Assembly (NCBI GenBank): GCA_046331665.1
Contig: JAXLQK010000018.1
Span: 78,283 to 142,282 of the forward strand
Length of the DNA stretch: 64,000 nucleotides
Direction of reading: 5' to 3'
Source of the DNA: CAWBAT01 sp046331665
Lineage (GTDB): Bacteria > Acidobacteriota > Terriglobia > Versatilivoradales > Versatilivoraceae
The stretch's first letter is position 1; each line of letters starts with the position of its first letter. The position numbers and the translations under genes are program-made. The notes under the pieces were generated by a model. It saw nothing but the letters and a program-made list of their open reading frames with translations. It made no database searches and was not told the DNA's origin. Shown piece by piece: positions 53,668 through 61,916 of this stretch.

Positions 53668-54504
53668 TCACCTAATGTTTTTCGGCGTGCGCAGGAACCC
53701 GTGGGCCACATAGTCCGCGTCAAAGTAGAACCCCATGATCGCCCCCGCGGGGTCGATTTTAAATGCGTAAGTGCCCTGGCCGGGACCGGTGCCCGCACCC
53801 GGAGGGTCGAACGTCGTGATGCTGCCGCCTGCAGCCCGGACGAAACCATGGAGCACATTGCTCGCATCGATGTACCATCCCGTAACCTCTCCCACCAGGT
53901 TGATCCCGTTGGGGACGGTGCCCTGGCCAACGCCTGTCCCCGCGCCAGGAACATCGAACGTCACGAAGCTCCCGTCGGGAGCGCGTATGTAGCCGTGATT
54001 CACACCGCTTGCGTCAGTGTAGTTAGACGTGATCGCCCCCCAGAGGTTGATTTCGACGGCGGTGGTGCCCTGGCCGGGGCCTGTGCCCGCGCCCGGAACG
54101 TCAAACGTCGTGATCTTGCCGTTGTGACTGCGCAGGAAGCCGTGGAGCGCATCGCTCGCGTCAATGTAGAGTGCCGTAATCGCCCCCCAGGGGTTGAGAC
54201 CCCAGGACTGGGTGCCCTGGCCAGCGCCAGTGCCCGCGCCCGGTGCGTCGAACGTCGTGAAGCTGCCATCTTCTTTAGCGCGCATGAATCCGTGCCACAC
54301 ATAGCTTGCGTCAATGTATCCTCCCACGATCGCCCCCCGTGCGTCGATGGCGAGGGGAGCAGTGCCCTGGCCAGCGCCAGTGCCCGCGCCCGGTGCGTCG
54401 AACGTGATGATGGTGGCCTTCTGAGCACTCACGGGAACGTCCAACCCCAGCGTGCACAGAGCCAGCAGGACTACTGAAAACGTGATGTTAAGTAATTTAC
54501 TCAT
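53668..54504 (-). CDS. Secreted protein with five TFDAPGAG repeats
   Basis: 278 residues from the ATG at 54504 behind GGAGGTGGATT. Signal peptide MSKLLNITFSVVLLALCTLG. The rest is five tandem repeats of about 49 residues: TFDAPGAGTGxGQGT, a spacer, INxxGAITGxYIDAS, then HGFxR. The fifth repeat ends almost at the stop, with no C-terminal domain. Similar repeat arrays occur as surface or beta-propeller-like proteins in Acidobacteria. No enzymatic role can be proposed. Confidence 0.7.
   Translation of the reverse strand: MSKLLNITFSVVLLALCTLGLDVPVSAQKATIITFDAPGAGTGAGQGTAPLAIDARGAIVGGYIDASYVWHGFMRAKEDGSFTTFDAPGAGTGAGQGTQSWGLNPWGAITALYIDASDALHGFLRSHNGKITTFDVPGAGTGPGQGTTAVEINLWGAITSNYTDASGVNHGYIRAPDGSFVTFDVPGAGTGVGQGTVPNGINLVGEVTGWYIDASNVLHGFVRAAGGSITTFDPPGAGTGPGQGTYAFKIDPAGAIMGFYFDADYVAHGFLRTPKNIR
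53730..54420. repeat. Tandem DNA repeats within the TFDAPGAG gene
   Basis: Blocks such as GTGCCCTGGCCAGCGCC and GTGCCCGCGCCCGG recur about every 147-150 bp, five times. The DNA similarity is highest in the TFDAPGAGTG segment, so repeat number could change by recombination. Confidence 0.7.
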
Positions 54505-54680
54505 AATCCACCTCCAATAATTAAGAGAACCGGTGTGCATAGACTTGTTGTTAGACTCTGCGGCTTTAGTTCGCCCGATACACAACCCCTGAGTTACAGG
54601 CAAACTCTGCGTTGACTGCAATGCAATTGGGTACATGCGCCGCGGGCCCGCCTTGCAGATTCATCGAGGACCTCCTTTCA
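54505..54680 (-). promoter_or_regulatory. Leader with MNL mini-ORF, copy 4 (first half only)
   Basis: AAAGGAGGTCCTCGATGAATCT matches copy 1 over its whole first part (ATG at 54664), followed by a 32-codon frame MNLQGGPAAHV...VVYRAN (54664-54566) and a GC-rich stretch. The ACCGCA/TGCGGT pairing and second half of copies 1-3 are not present. The gene ATG at 54504 has its own GGAGG. Confidence 0.5.
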
Positions 54681-54980
54681 TGAAAGGTGGATACCGCCTG
54701 AAACAAAACTTTGAATGGCGTCGACAGCCAGTCGGCGGAAATCGAAAGTGTCACCAACGAATCCGGCCTCGTGGAACTCGGCCCTCCATATGAGTTGAGA
54801 TGGAGGGCCGAGTTCTGCGCTGCCGCTGTACTAGAAACGAATGACCTGCGCCGCTTGGGGCCTCGCAGTCACCAAGTTGTAGTCCGGGTCACCCGACCCG
54901 GAGATGCCCAAATTAATGTTTGACATCCGGTGAAGTCACGGCGCCTACAGCTGCTCCTTTCTATTTGACGTTCGAAAAGC

Positions 54981-55013
54981 CCACGAAGACCGCATCAAGC
55001 GCGTTCCTCGTGG
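54981..55013. repeat. Palindromic repeat R, copy 4
   Basis: CCACGAAGACCGC/GCGTTCCTCGTGG, flanked by AAAGC and CTAC; a fragment of repeat B (CCGGGTCACCCGACCCGG) lies about 90 bp before it. The stretch 54681-55277 has no gene. Confidence 0.6.
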
Positions 55014-55277
55014 CTACCGCTTAATTCATGCCAAGTTCTGCGGACAAAAACCCGCAGAGTTGAAAATCAACTCTGCGCTGCCCCTGTGTCCTTGGGCCTT
55101 GAGGTTTCCGTGCCTTTCTTTTCTCATTTAGGATGGAATATCTGGTTGTCTTTTCTCGAAAGGCTTATAATTCTAAGAGTTTCTTACACCTGATCAGGTT
55201 ACTCATTGGTTCTTAGGGAAGTCCTGACGTATCTCTGAAAAACCATGACAAAGCATGTCAAAGTCTGACATGCCCAG

Positions 55278-56060
55278 GTGAGTTCAATGGATTCCGCTGG
55301 CGCGGCAGAACACCACTCACTTCTCAGGTTTGGAGAATTTATTCTCTGCCGCCAGCGCCATTGTCTCTGCCGCAACAAGGAGCAGATTCACCTGCGCGGG
55401 AAAGTCTTCAAGACTCTCGTTTTCCTGCTCGAAAATCGCGGCCGGACGTTGAGTCGTGAAGCTCTCCTCCAGAGCGTTTGGGCTGACACGGCCGTTATTC
55501 CCAACACTGTCGATCATGCCATTGCGGAGTTGCGCCACGCATTGAACGATAACGACGCCAAGCCTCGTTTCATTGAGACGGTAGCTCGCGAAGGGTATTG
55601 TTTCATCGCCGAAGTCGAGGAATTGCCGGGAGATCCACTGCCTTGCGTGAGTCGGGAGTCATTGGCTGTCTTGCCTTTCTTAACCTTGGGGCTGGGGCCG
55701 GAGGAAGAATGGTTGGGAGAGGGAATGGCTGATGCGCTAATCACCAGGCTCAGCAAACACCCGGAGTTCAGCATTTGCCCGACTGGAGCTGTCTTAAAAT
55801 ATACCGATGGGGCGAAGAGCCCATTGGTTGCGGGAAGGGAACTTCGAGTCAAGGTAATATTGGAAGGGATGATTCAGCGATCCGGAAAACAAATCCGAGT
55901 CAGCGTTCAATTATTGCGTGTGGCAGATGGAAATTCGCTCTGGGCAGAGACCTATGATGAGAAGTTCCAGGACATCTTTTCGTTGGAGGACATCATCTGC
56001 AAGAGGGTGATGCAAACCCTTGTTCGCCGGCTCGGAAGCGATTTGACCTCCCTTCAATAA
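55278..56060 (+). CDS. CadC-like winged-helix regulator with FlgO-like C-terminal domain
   Basis: 260 residues from a GTG at 55278 or ATG at 55287. Residues 15-112 are an OmpR/CadC winged helix: LRFGEFILCRQRHCLCRNKEQIHLRGKVF split by the wing, LSREALLQSVWAD, NTVDHAIAELRHALNDND, IETVAREGYCF. Residues 120-255 are a TolB-N/FlgO-like fold (SLAVLPFLTL, GMADALITRLSKHPEFSICPTGAV, LWAETYDEKFQDIFSLED). The usual transmembrane helix and TPR tail are missing, so it is a short soluble version, probably of a stand-alone type. It points toward the metalloprotease gene, 447 bp away. Confidence 0.78.
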   Translation: MSSMDSAGAAEHHSLLRFGEFILCRQRHCLCRNKEQIHLRGKVFKTLVFLLENRGRTLSREALLQSVWADTAVIPNTVDHAIAELRHALNDNDAKPRFIETVAREGYCFIAEVEELPGDPLPCVSRESLAVLPFLTLGLGPEEEWLGEGMADALITRLSKHPEFSICPTGAVLKYTDGAKSPLVAGRELRVKVILEGMIQRSGKQIRVSVQLLRVADGNSLWAETYDEKFQDIFSLEDIICKRVMQTLVRRLGSDLTSLQ

Positions 56061-56507
56061 CCTGGCCCGCTAAATTTTCTTTGGATTCTCCATTCTTGGC
56101 CTTTTTATTTTTGTGAAAAATAAAGCTTGCGGCAAAGTTGATTTCATTGACTTTCGTTCGAGCAGAGCCCTCATTCCTAATATGCACACGTCTCCCATAG
56201 AATCACGAGACTGTCCTCTTTAAGACAAGCTCGTAACCTTCCGAATGGGCAGAATCTTCCAGACGCGGTTTCAAACCTGCGAGACGCTACCACCAAGCCC
56301 TCACATCCATTGGGTTCCTGCATTCTAAACGCAATAAATTAAAGACCTTACAGCTTCTCATCCACTTGCCCATCCCGCGTTTTTCGGGAACTCATATGCC
56401 CTCAGACAGAAGGAAATATTATGGAGGCCCGAGGGCCTATTGGACCAGCGGTTGCTCGATTGGTAGCGGTCTAAGTTTTGGAATATTCAAGTAAACCGAG
56501 CTCCATC
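56061..56507. other. Intergenic region, nothing recognised
   Basis: 447 bp, AT-rich in the first 150 bp. A 17-codon open frame opening at 56420 (MEARGPIGP) is noted without support. Confidence 0.35.
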
Positions 56508-59165
56508 ATGCAATCAGGGTTGCTCCGAAAAGCGGAAACGACAAAGTCCAGAAATAGAGTTCAGAATAGCGAGGATATCAGGCTGTGGATCGCCTATTTT
56601 CTGCTGTTATTCCTGGCTCTGACCCCCACCGCTCTCGCCTCCCAAAAATCTGGCACGCATCCACGAAGTTTGAACGAGTCCCTGACGAACTACCAATTCC
56701 AGTCCATGGACGTCAACCACCTCCGCCAGCAGGCCAATTCCAGGGAACCGATCAGGCTGCAGCTTCAGGACCGTTCTTTTGAAATCTCCCTGGAGCTCAG
56801 AGATTTGCGCGGACCAAAATATATAGCGGTCGAATCTCTGGCCAATGGAGCGGCAAGAGTAGTAGACCCTGGCCCGGTTCAGACATTTCGCGGGAATCTC
56901 GGTCCAAACACCGAAGGACAGGCGCGGATCAACTTTTCGGCAGAGACCATGGATGCCCTGATCTTGACTCCTGATGAGTGGTATTTCATCGAGCCGCTAA
57001 ACCGTTACCTGCCTCAGGCACAACCCAGTGACGTGGTCGTCTACAAGCGATCCGATATTCGGGCCGACGCACTTGGGGATTGCGGGCTGGTCGCGGCGGA
57101 AAAACTCGTGGCGGGGATCGCAAACCTTCCGCCGATCTCATCCATCGTGATTAATGGAGTCCCTACCACCTTGGAAGTCCAGCTCGCCACGGAAGCCGAT
57201 TTTGAATATGTCACGGCCTTGAGCGGGTCCAGCAATGCCAATACCGAGATCATGAACATCATGAATCAGGTGGAAGGCGTGTATCAGACGGAATTGGGAC
57301 TGACCTTTCAGATTGTTTTTCAACATACCTGGGACACAAACACCGACCCGTACAGTTCGACTGATCCCTCCACGATGCTTGGGGAATTCACCAACTATTG
57401 GAACGCGAATTTCAACAGCGTGAATTATGACATGGCTCACATGTGGACAGGAAAAGACATGGATGGCAGTGTCGTGGGAATTGCCTGGATGGGGGTCACC
57501 TGTTTCAAGAGCAACGCCTACGGCGTTTCACAACGACTCACAGGAACTCCCGCCAAGTACATTCTGACCGCCCATGAAATGGGTCATAACTTTGGCGCTG
57601 GCCACGTAAGCGCATCAAATCCGGGACAGTCGGACTGCGGGAACACGATCATGAATCCCTCCATCGGCACCGGATTCACCTTCTGCCAATACTCGCAGGA
57701 TCAGATTAACGCACACGTCAGTACCCACTCGAGCTGCCTCACCGCCCAAATGACTGCACCCTCCAATCTAACCGCGACGGCGGACTCCAGCACCCAAATT
57801 TCTTTGGCCTGGCAGGATGCCAACTCAGGGATCATCGGCTTCAAGATCTCCCGCAAGGTCGGTGCTTCCGGAACCTATTCGCTCCTCACCACCACTGCCT
57901 CCACTGCCACGACGTATGTTGATAGCGGGCTTAGCCCGAACACCACTTATTTCTATCGGGTTGCAGCTACGACGGGAACTTCCGACTCCCCTTATTCGAA
58001 CGAGGCCAGTGCCACCACTTCAGGAAGCGGGATGGCCATTTCCGGGTTTTCTCCTTCCAGCGGACCAGTCGCGACTCAGGTGACGATACAAGGCAGTGGT
58101 TTTGCAGGAATTACGGGAGTACAGTTCAACGGCGCAACGGCAACATTCACGGTAGTCTCGACGACGCAAATTACTGCCGTGGTTCCACCCTCAGCGACCA
58201 CGGGGCCGATTCGCGTGAGCACGGTCTCGAGCTCAGTAACGAGTGCGACGCCGTTTGCGGTGACTTCGTGCAGTCTTAGTCTGAGCCATACAAGCCAATC
58301 CTTCTCCTCCAGCGGCGGCAGTTCGAGTCTTGGCGTTGTCGCCGGAGGAGGATGTTCCTGGACGGCCTCGAGCTCGGTCTCCTGGATCACGGTGACTGGA
58401 GGCAATTCGGGAAGCGGGAATGGGACAGTCAGCTTTAGTGTCGCCTCCAACACTTCGTCGGCTTCGAGGAATGGAAACCTCACGGTGGGTGGATTGATAT
58501 TCTCAGTGGCCCAGTCCGGCGTGTCGTTGGGCTGCAGTTATACGCTTTCAGCGACCAGCCTGCAGGTCCTCGCGGCCGGCGGCCCGGCTCAACTCACAAT
58601 TACGACGGGAACGGATTGTTCCTGGTCTGCGGCCAGTCTAATGGGATGGATTTCCCTGACCAGCGGGAATAGTGGCAATGGGAACAGCACCGTAAATCTT
58701 TCCATTCTTCCCAATCCTGGTCCAGGAGCGCGGAATGGATCGCTTGTCATTGCCGGGCAAATCGTCTCCGTCGTTCAAGGCGCCCCCACTAGCGGGAGCG
58801 ACACTGCCGAAAAATTTGTTCCAGTGGTATTGTCCTCGGGGGCTGAACGGATCTTACCTCAGGTTGACGCGTCTCTTCAATCGGGACAGCCGAGACGCAA
58901 CGCTGAAATTGACCTACGAATCGGCATTCGGTGCGGGGAGTGGGACGGTGAACGACACGCTCGAAGCAGGCCGCCAACGCGTCATCCCGAACGCCATAAA
59001 CTACCTGCGTTCCTTGGGCCTGGCTATCCCCTCCACGGGAAATCAAGGGGGAACTCTACAGGTCGAGTTCTCCGGCTTGACCTCATCTGTCAATGCCGGA
59101 ATCAGCGTCCGCACAACCACCACTGTGACGGGTGGGAGAGCGGGACTGGCCTATGCGGGGATTGA
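56508..59165 (+). CDS. Reprolysin-like zinc metalloprotease, N-terminal frame (gene frameshifted)
   Basis: 885 residues in this frame from the ATG at 56508 (a TTG at 56478 is also possible). A signal anchor (IRLWIAYFLLLFLALTPTALA) is followed by a propeptide-like region and an M12B protease domain with HEMGHNFGAGH (HExxHxxGxxH, about 57572-57604) and the Met-turn IMNPS. Then a fibronectin III domain (PSNLTATADSST), an IPT/TIG domain (SGFSPSSGPVATQVTIQGSGF) and two BACON domains (CSWTASSSVSWITVTGGNSG and DCSWSAASLMGWISLTSGNSG). Homologous sequence ends at VVLSSG; the G5 run at 58838-58842 shifts the frame, so the last 107 residues are not real. Confidence 0.75.
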   Translation: MQSGLLRKAETTKSRNRVQNSEDIRLWIAYFLLLFLALTPTALASQKSGTHPRSLNESLTNYQFQSMDVNHLRQQANSREPIRLQLQDRSFEISLELRDLRGPKYIAVESLANGAARVVDPGPVQTFRGNLGPNTEGQARINFSAETMDALILTPDEWYFIEPLNRYLPQAQPSDVVVYKRSDIRADALGDCGLVAAEKLVAGIANLPPISSIVINGVPTTLEVQLATEADFEYVTALSGSSNANTEIMNIMNQVEGVYQTELGLTFQIVFQHTWDTNTDPYSSTDPSTMLGEFTNYWNANFNSVNYDMAHMWTGKDMDGSVVGIAWMGVTCFKSNAYGVSQRLTGTPAKYILTAHEMGHNFGAGHVSASNPGQSDCGNTIMNPSIGTGFTFCQYSQDQINAHVSTHSSCLTAQMTAPSNLTATADSSTQISLAWQDANSGIIGFKISRKVGASGTYSLLTTTASTATTYVDSGLSPNTTYFYRVAATTGTSDSPYSNEASATTSGSGMAISGFSPSSGPVATQVTIQGSGFAGITGVQFNGATATFTVVSTTQITAVVPPSATTGPIRVSTVSSSVTSATPFAVTSCSLSLSHTSQSFSSSGGSSSLGVVAGGGCSWTASSSVSWITVTGGNSGSGNGTVSFSVASNTSSASRNGNLTVGGLIFSVAQSGVSLGCSYTLSATSLQVLAAGGPAQLTITTGTDCSWSAASLMGWISLTSGNSGNGNSTVNLSILPNPGPGARNGSLVIAGQIVSVVQGAPTSGSDTAEKFVPVVLSSGAERILPQVDASLQSGQPRRNAEIDLRIGIRCGEWDGERHARSRPPTRHPERHKLPAFLGPGYPLHGKSRGNSTGRVLRLDLICQCRNQRPHNHHCDGWESGTGLCGD

Positions 59166-60267
59166 TGGTAGTCAGGCTCTGACGAATCCCGTCATTCTGG
59201 CTGGACTGCGGCAAAATAGCCAGGACCGGTCCAATGTAGCGATTGAAAATTCCGGGTTGCCGGAGGATGGCAACATTACGTTGCGCTTGACCGTGTTTTC
59301 CGGAGATCCGGACAATCCTGCGAGCTTCACGCTTCCCGATGAAGTGTTGGAACCGAAGGCCCTCAAACAGTTTTCGGGAATCCTGAACTCCTATGGTTTC
59401 TCCTATTCCAATGGTTACGTCCGAGTGGAACGAATCAATGGTAGCGCCCCGTTTTATGCCTATGCTGTCATCAACGATCAGTCAAATTCCGATGGGTCGT
59501 TTATAACGCCCATCTTGGAAAATGCCATGGCTGGGAAAAGTCTTTTGACACTTCCTGTGGTTGTGGAAGCCAATTCTTTCTCAACCGAGTTGATTCTGAC
59601 GAACTGGTCGGGGACAACAAAGGATTTGACCTGCAGTTTTGTTTCTTCCGGAATTGGAACCAGTGATTCTGCCGCCAACTTCTCAATCCATTTGCGACCG
59701 CAGGAGCAGATGATCTTACCGGGTTTGGTACAGCAGCTTCGAGACTGGAAGGTAGCGGGGATCGGGCCGCAAGGAGCGACCTTGGCAGGCCCACTCTTTG
59801 TTCGCCCGCAGAGCGGCGATTTGTCGGGTGTTGCCGCAATGGCGAGGACGAGCGCGCCCGGGAGCTCGGGACGCTACGGTTTGTCTTACGGCAGTACGCC
59901 CAATGGAATGGCGGCAACCGGCACAGTCTGGGTCTACGGACTTGTGCAAGATTCTGAGAATCGAAGCAATCTGGCGCTCTTGAATACCGGGGAAAATGAC
60001 GGCAGTGCTGATCATTTTCGCATTGATCTTTTCGACGGATCCAATGGAGCCAAAGTCGGGACCATCCAAGACTTTACAGTAAATGCCAGGGCGTGGGCCC
60101 AGATCGGTTCCATCCTGGCGATAAACGCACCGGGGACGAATCAAGGATACGCCCGAATAACCAGAACCGCCGGGAATAATCCTTTTCTTGCCTACGGAGT
60201 AATCAACGATGGAGCCAAACCCGGGGAAAGAACTGGCGATGGGACCTTCCTCTCCAGCAGTCCCTGA
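58735..60267 (+). CDS. Metalloprotease C-terminal region (continuation after frameshift)
   Basis: The coding part that continues the protease starts at about 58843 (LNGSYLRLTRLFNRDSRDATLKL), reading VVLSSGLNGSYL once one G is dropped. The region of roughly 470 residues contains a beta-rich repeat: DATLKLTYESAFGAGSGTVNDTL with VIPNAINYLRSLGLAIP, and two relatives further on (TTKDLTCSFVSSGIGT and NRSNLALLNTGENDGSA). These look like the cell-surface or adhesion repeats found at the end of acidobacterial exported proteases. No start codon or ribosome site supports independent translation. Confidence 0.65.
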   Translation: MDRLSLPGKSSPSFKAPPLAGATLPKNLFQWYCPRGLNGSYLRLTRLFNRDSRDATLKLTYESAFGAGSGTVNDTLEAGRQRVIPNAINYLRSLGLAIPSTGNQGGTLQVEFSGLTSSVNAGISVRTTTTVTGGRAGLAYAGIDGSQALTNPVILAGLRQNSQDRSNVAIENSGLPEDGNITLRLTVFSGDPDNPASFTLPDEVLEPKALKQFSGILNSYGFSYSNGYVRVERINGSAPFYAYAVINDQSNSDGSFITPILENAMAGKSLLTLPVVVEANSFSTELILTNWSGTTKDLTCSFVSSGIGTSDSAANFSIHLRPQEQMILPGLVQQLRDWKVAGIGPQGATLAGPLFVRPQSGDLSGVAAMARTSAPGSSGRYGLSYGSTPNGMAATGTVWVYGLVQDSENRSNLALLNTGENDGSADHFRIDLFDGSNGAKVGTIQDFTVNARAWAQIGSILAINAPGTNQGYARITRTAGNNPFLAYGVINDGAKPGERTGDGTFLSSSP

Positions 60268-60438
60268 CAGAATTGTCCAGGGGGACCCGTTCTCTCTCAT
60301 TCGGACCTCTTCCCGTTACTTCTTCTGTCTTCGAAGACCTGATCACTTACAAACCTGTTGATTCAGCGCTCCTCCTGCAACCCTCCCTTCCCAAATTGCG
60401 TCTATGCTCCTTAAGACAATTGAACAAAGGAGTTTTCG

Positions 60439-61179
60439 ATGGGGAAAACAGCTCTGCACTTAACCCTTTCTTTTGTATTAGCTGGCACTTCATTCCTGCT
60501 GGCAAAACAGGAGAATAAACCCGATTTCTCAGGCACCTGGTTGCTCGATCGGGAAAAGAGCGATCTCACTAGCCCTCCCCTGGATGCCAGCCAATCTCAT
60601 GGATCTGCTTCAAGCGGGGCAGGAGGTGGGGGCGGTTCTCGAAGCGGTGGCGGACGAGGCATGGGAGGCGGTGGCATGGGCATGGGTGGCATGTCTGGAG
60701 GACATGGTGGGGGCAGGGGAGGATCTGGGATGGGGGGTGGCGGTTCGAGAGGAACACGATCCGCCTCTGGAATGAAAATGGATCTCGATTTCTATCAGCT
60801 TGAAGAAACCGCGGAGAAATTGAGGATCGAACACTCCGGGGAAACCTTCGCCATCAAACTCAGTTCACTAACCGACAAACAACTTCAGGAAGTGGAGTTC
60901 AAATATTTGGTCGACGGAAAAACTCACGAGAAAAAAATGGGTGACGGCGGCTTAGTCAAATCGAAAACCGCCTGGGAAGGAGTCCGGCTGGTTACTAAAA
61001 CCTCGGAGCAATCGTCTTTGGGCGCACTGGAAATCGTTGAAGACCGAAGCCTTTCGGAAGACGGAAGCACCTTGACAATCAGTCTCTCCTTCAAGGGGAG
61101 TTCCTCGCATTGGACAGAGAAAGCTGTTTATTCAAAGGATATCCCGAAGTCGATCTCGCCCTCGAATCATGGACAATGA
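60439..61179 (+). CDS. Secreted protein with Gly-rich insert
   Basis: 246 residues; ATG behind AAAGGAG. Signal peptide MGKTALHLTLSFVLAGTSFLLA, then PDFSGTWLLDREKSDL, an opening often seen in lipocalin-like exported proteins of Acidobacteria. A Gly/Met/Ser-rich stretch (about residues 56-108) interrupts the domain, which resumes at DLDFYQLEETAEKLRIEHSG and ends with TLTISLSFKGSSSHWTEKAVYSKD. Function unknown. Confidence 0.65.
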   Translation: MGKTALHLTLSFVLAGTSFLLAKQENKPDFSGTWLLDREKSDLTSPPLDASQSHGSASSGAGGGGGSRSGGGRGMGGGGMGMGGMSGGHGGGRGGSGMGGGGSRGTRSASGMKMDLDFYQLEETAEKLRIEHSGETFAIKLSSLTDKQLQEVEFKYLVDGKTHEKKMGDGGLVKSKTAWEGVRLVTKTSEQSSLGALEIVEDRSLSEDGSTLTISLSFKGSSSHWTEKAVYSKDIPKSISPSNHGQ

Positions 61180-61239
61180 GTTGCAGTCTCCTCATACGTC
61201 GTCTCGAATTAGGCCCCCACGGGATATCTCCAGAATTCT

Positions 61240-61517
61240 TCAATGGCGGGTGAGGAATAGATAACCCAGGATTGCGGCTCCGACCATGAGGATCAACCAG
61301 AACATGGCACTGCGACCAGCCTCCGCTTGAGAGGTGCTAAAAGCGGCCTGTAACGAGGGCTGAGATCGCACGTATTCTGCCTCCAGGTCTTGGGCGCCCT
61401 TTAGTTCGAGTCAGCTTGCTGTTCACGAACCAGTTTGATGGCCTCGATTTTGTTTCCCCGCTCGAGCGCCGCAATAACCGTCTCAGAGAGATCAATTTTC
61501 TTCGATTCTAAGTTCAT
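61240..61517 (-). pseudogene. Small membrane protein with L7/L12-like N-terminus, frameshifted
   Basis: The ATG at 61517 opens MNLESKKIDLSETVIAALE and KIEAIKLVREQQADSN before TAA. In another frame it continues as LKGAQDLEAEYVRSQPSLQA and a membrane anchor (MFWLILMVGAAILGYLFLTRH) to a TGA at 61240. KIEAIKLVRE...LKGAQDLEAE is the pattern of the ribosomal-protein-L7/L12 C-terminal fold used in small acidobacterial membrane proteins. One missing G near 61404-61408 (TCGAAC for TCGGAAC) would restore about 92 residues. Probably an indel, not decay. Confidence 0.6.
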
Positions 61518-61916
61518 AGTTCATTCATCTCCTGCCTATGGGACCGAGTGCAAATCCAAAGTACAGGTCCGTGAAATGAGAACCCGCTCGTTTAAGAAGG
61601 CTGGTCACTCTTGAAATGATTGCCGTGCCTCATCCGGCCAATCTTGCTTGATCTGCTTGAGGCGCAAAGCCTATCCCATCTGCTCCGGAGATGTAAACAG
61701 CGTACCCCCTTTCTCCTCCTCCCCAAAACTTGGTTCACCAGCGATGCCCTGGCTGGCAACGGTGTCAGTTATGATAGCCTAGTAGCCGGTTATAACCATG
61801 CAATTGGCGCTTACTCGCTAAGGATCTAAAAAGGCACTGACCAGGGCTTTCAGTACTGCTGCCGAGGCTTGGATGAATCCGGCTCGGATGGAGGTAGCGG
61901 ACTACCAGGGGGCAAG
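61518..61916. other. Intergenic region, nothing recognised
   Basis: 399 bp ahead of the BTAD gene. Short frames here (e.g. 61620-61829) have no protein-like features. Confidence 0.35.

Noticed and set aside
54566..54757. 63-codon protein gene on the minus strand
   Set aside because: Only the part from the MNL start at 54664 has a ribosome site; it was kept as a leader mini-ORF, not as a gene.
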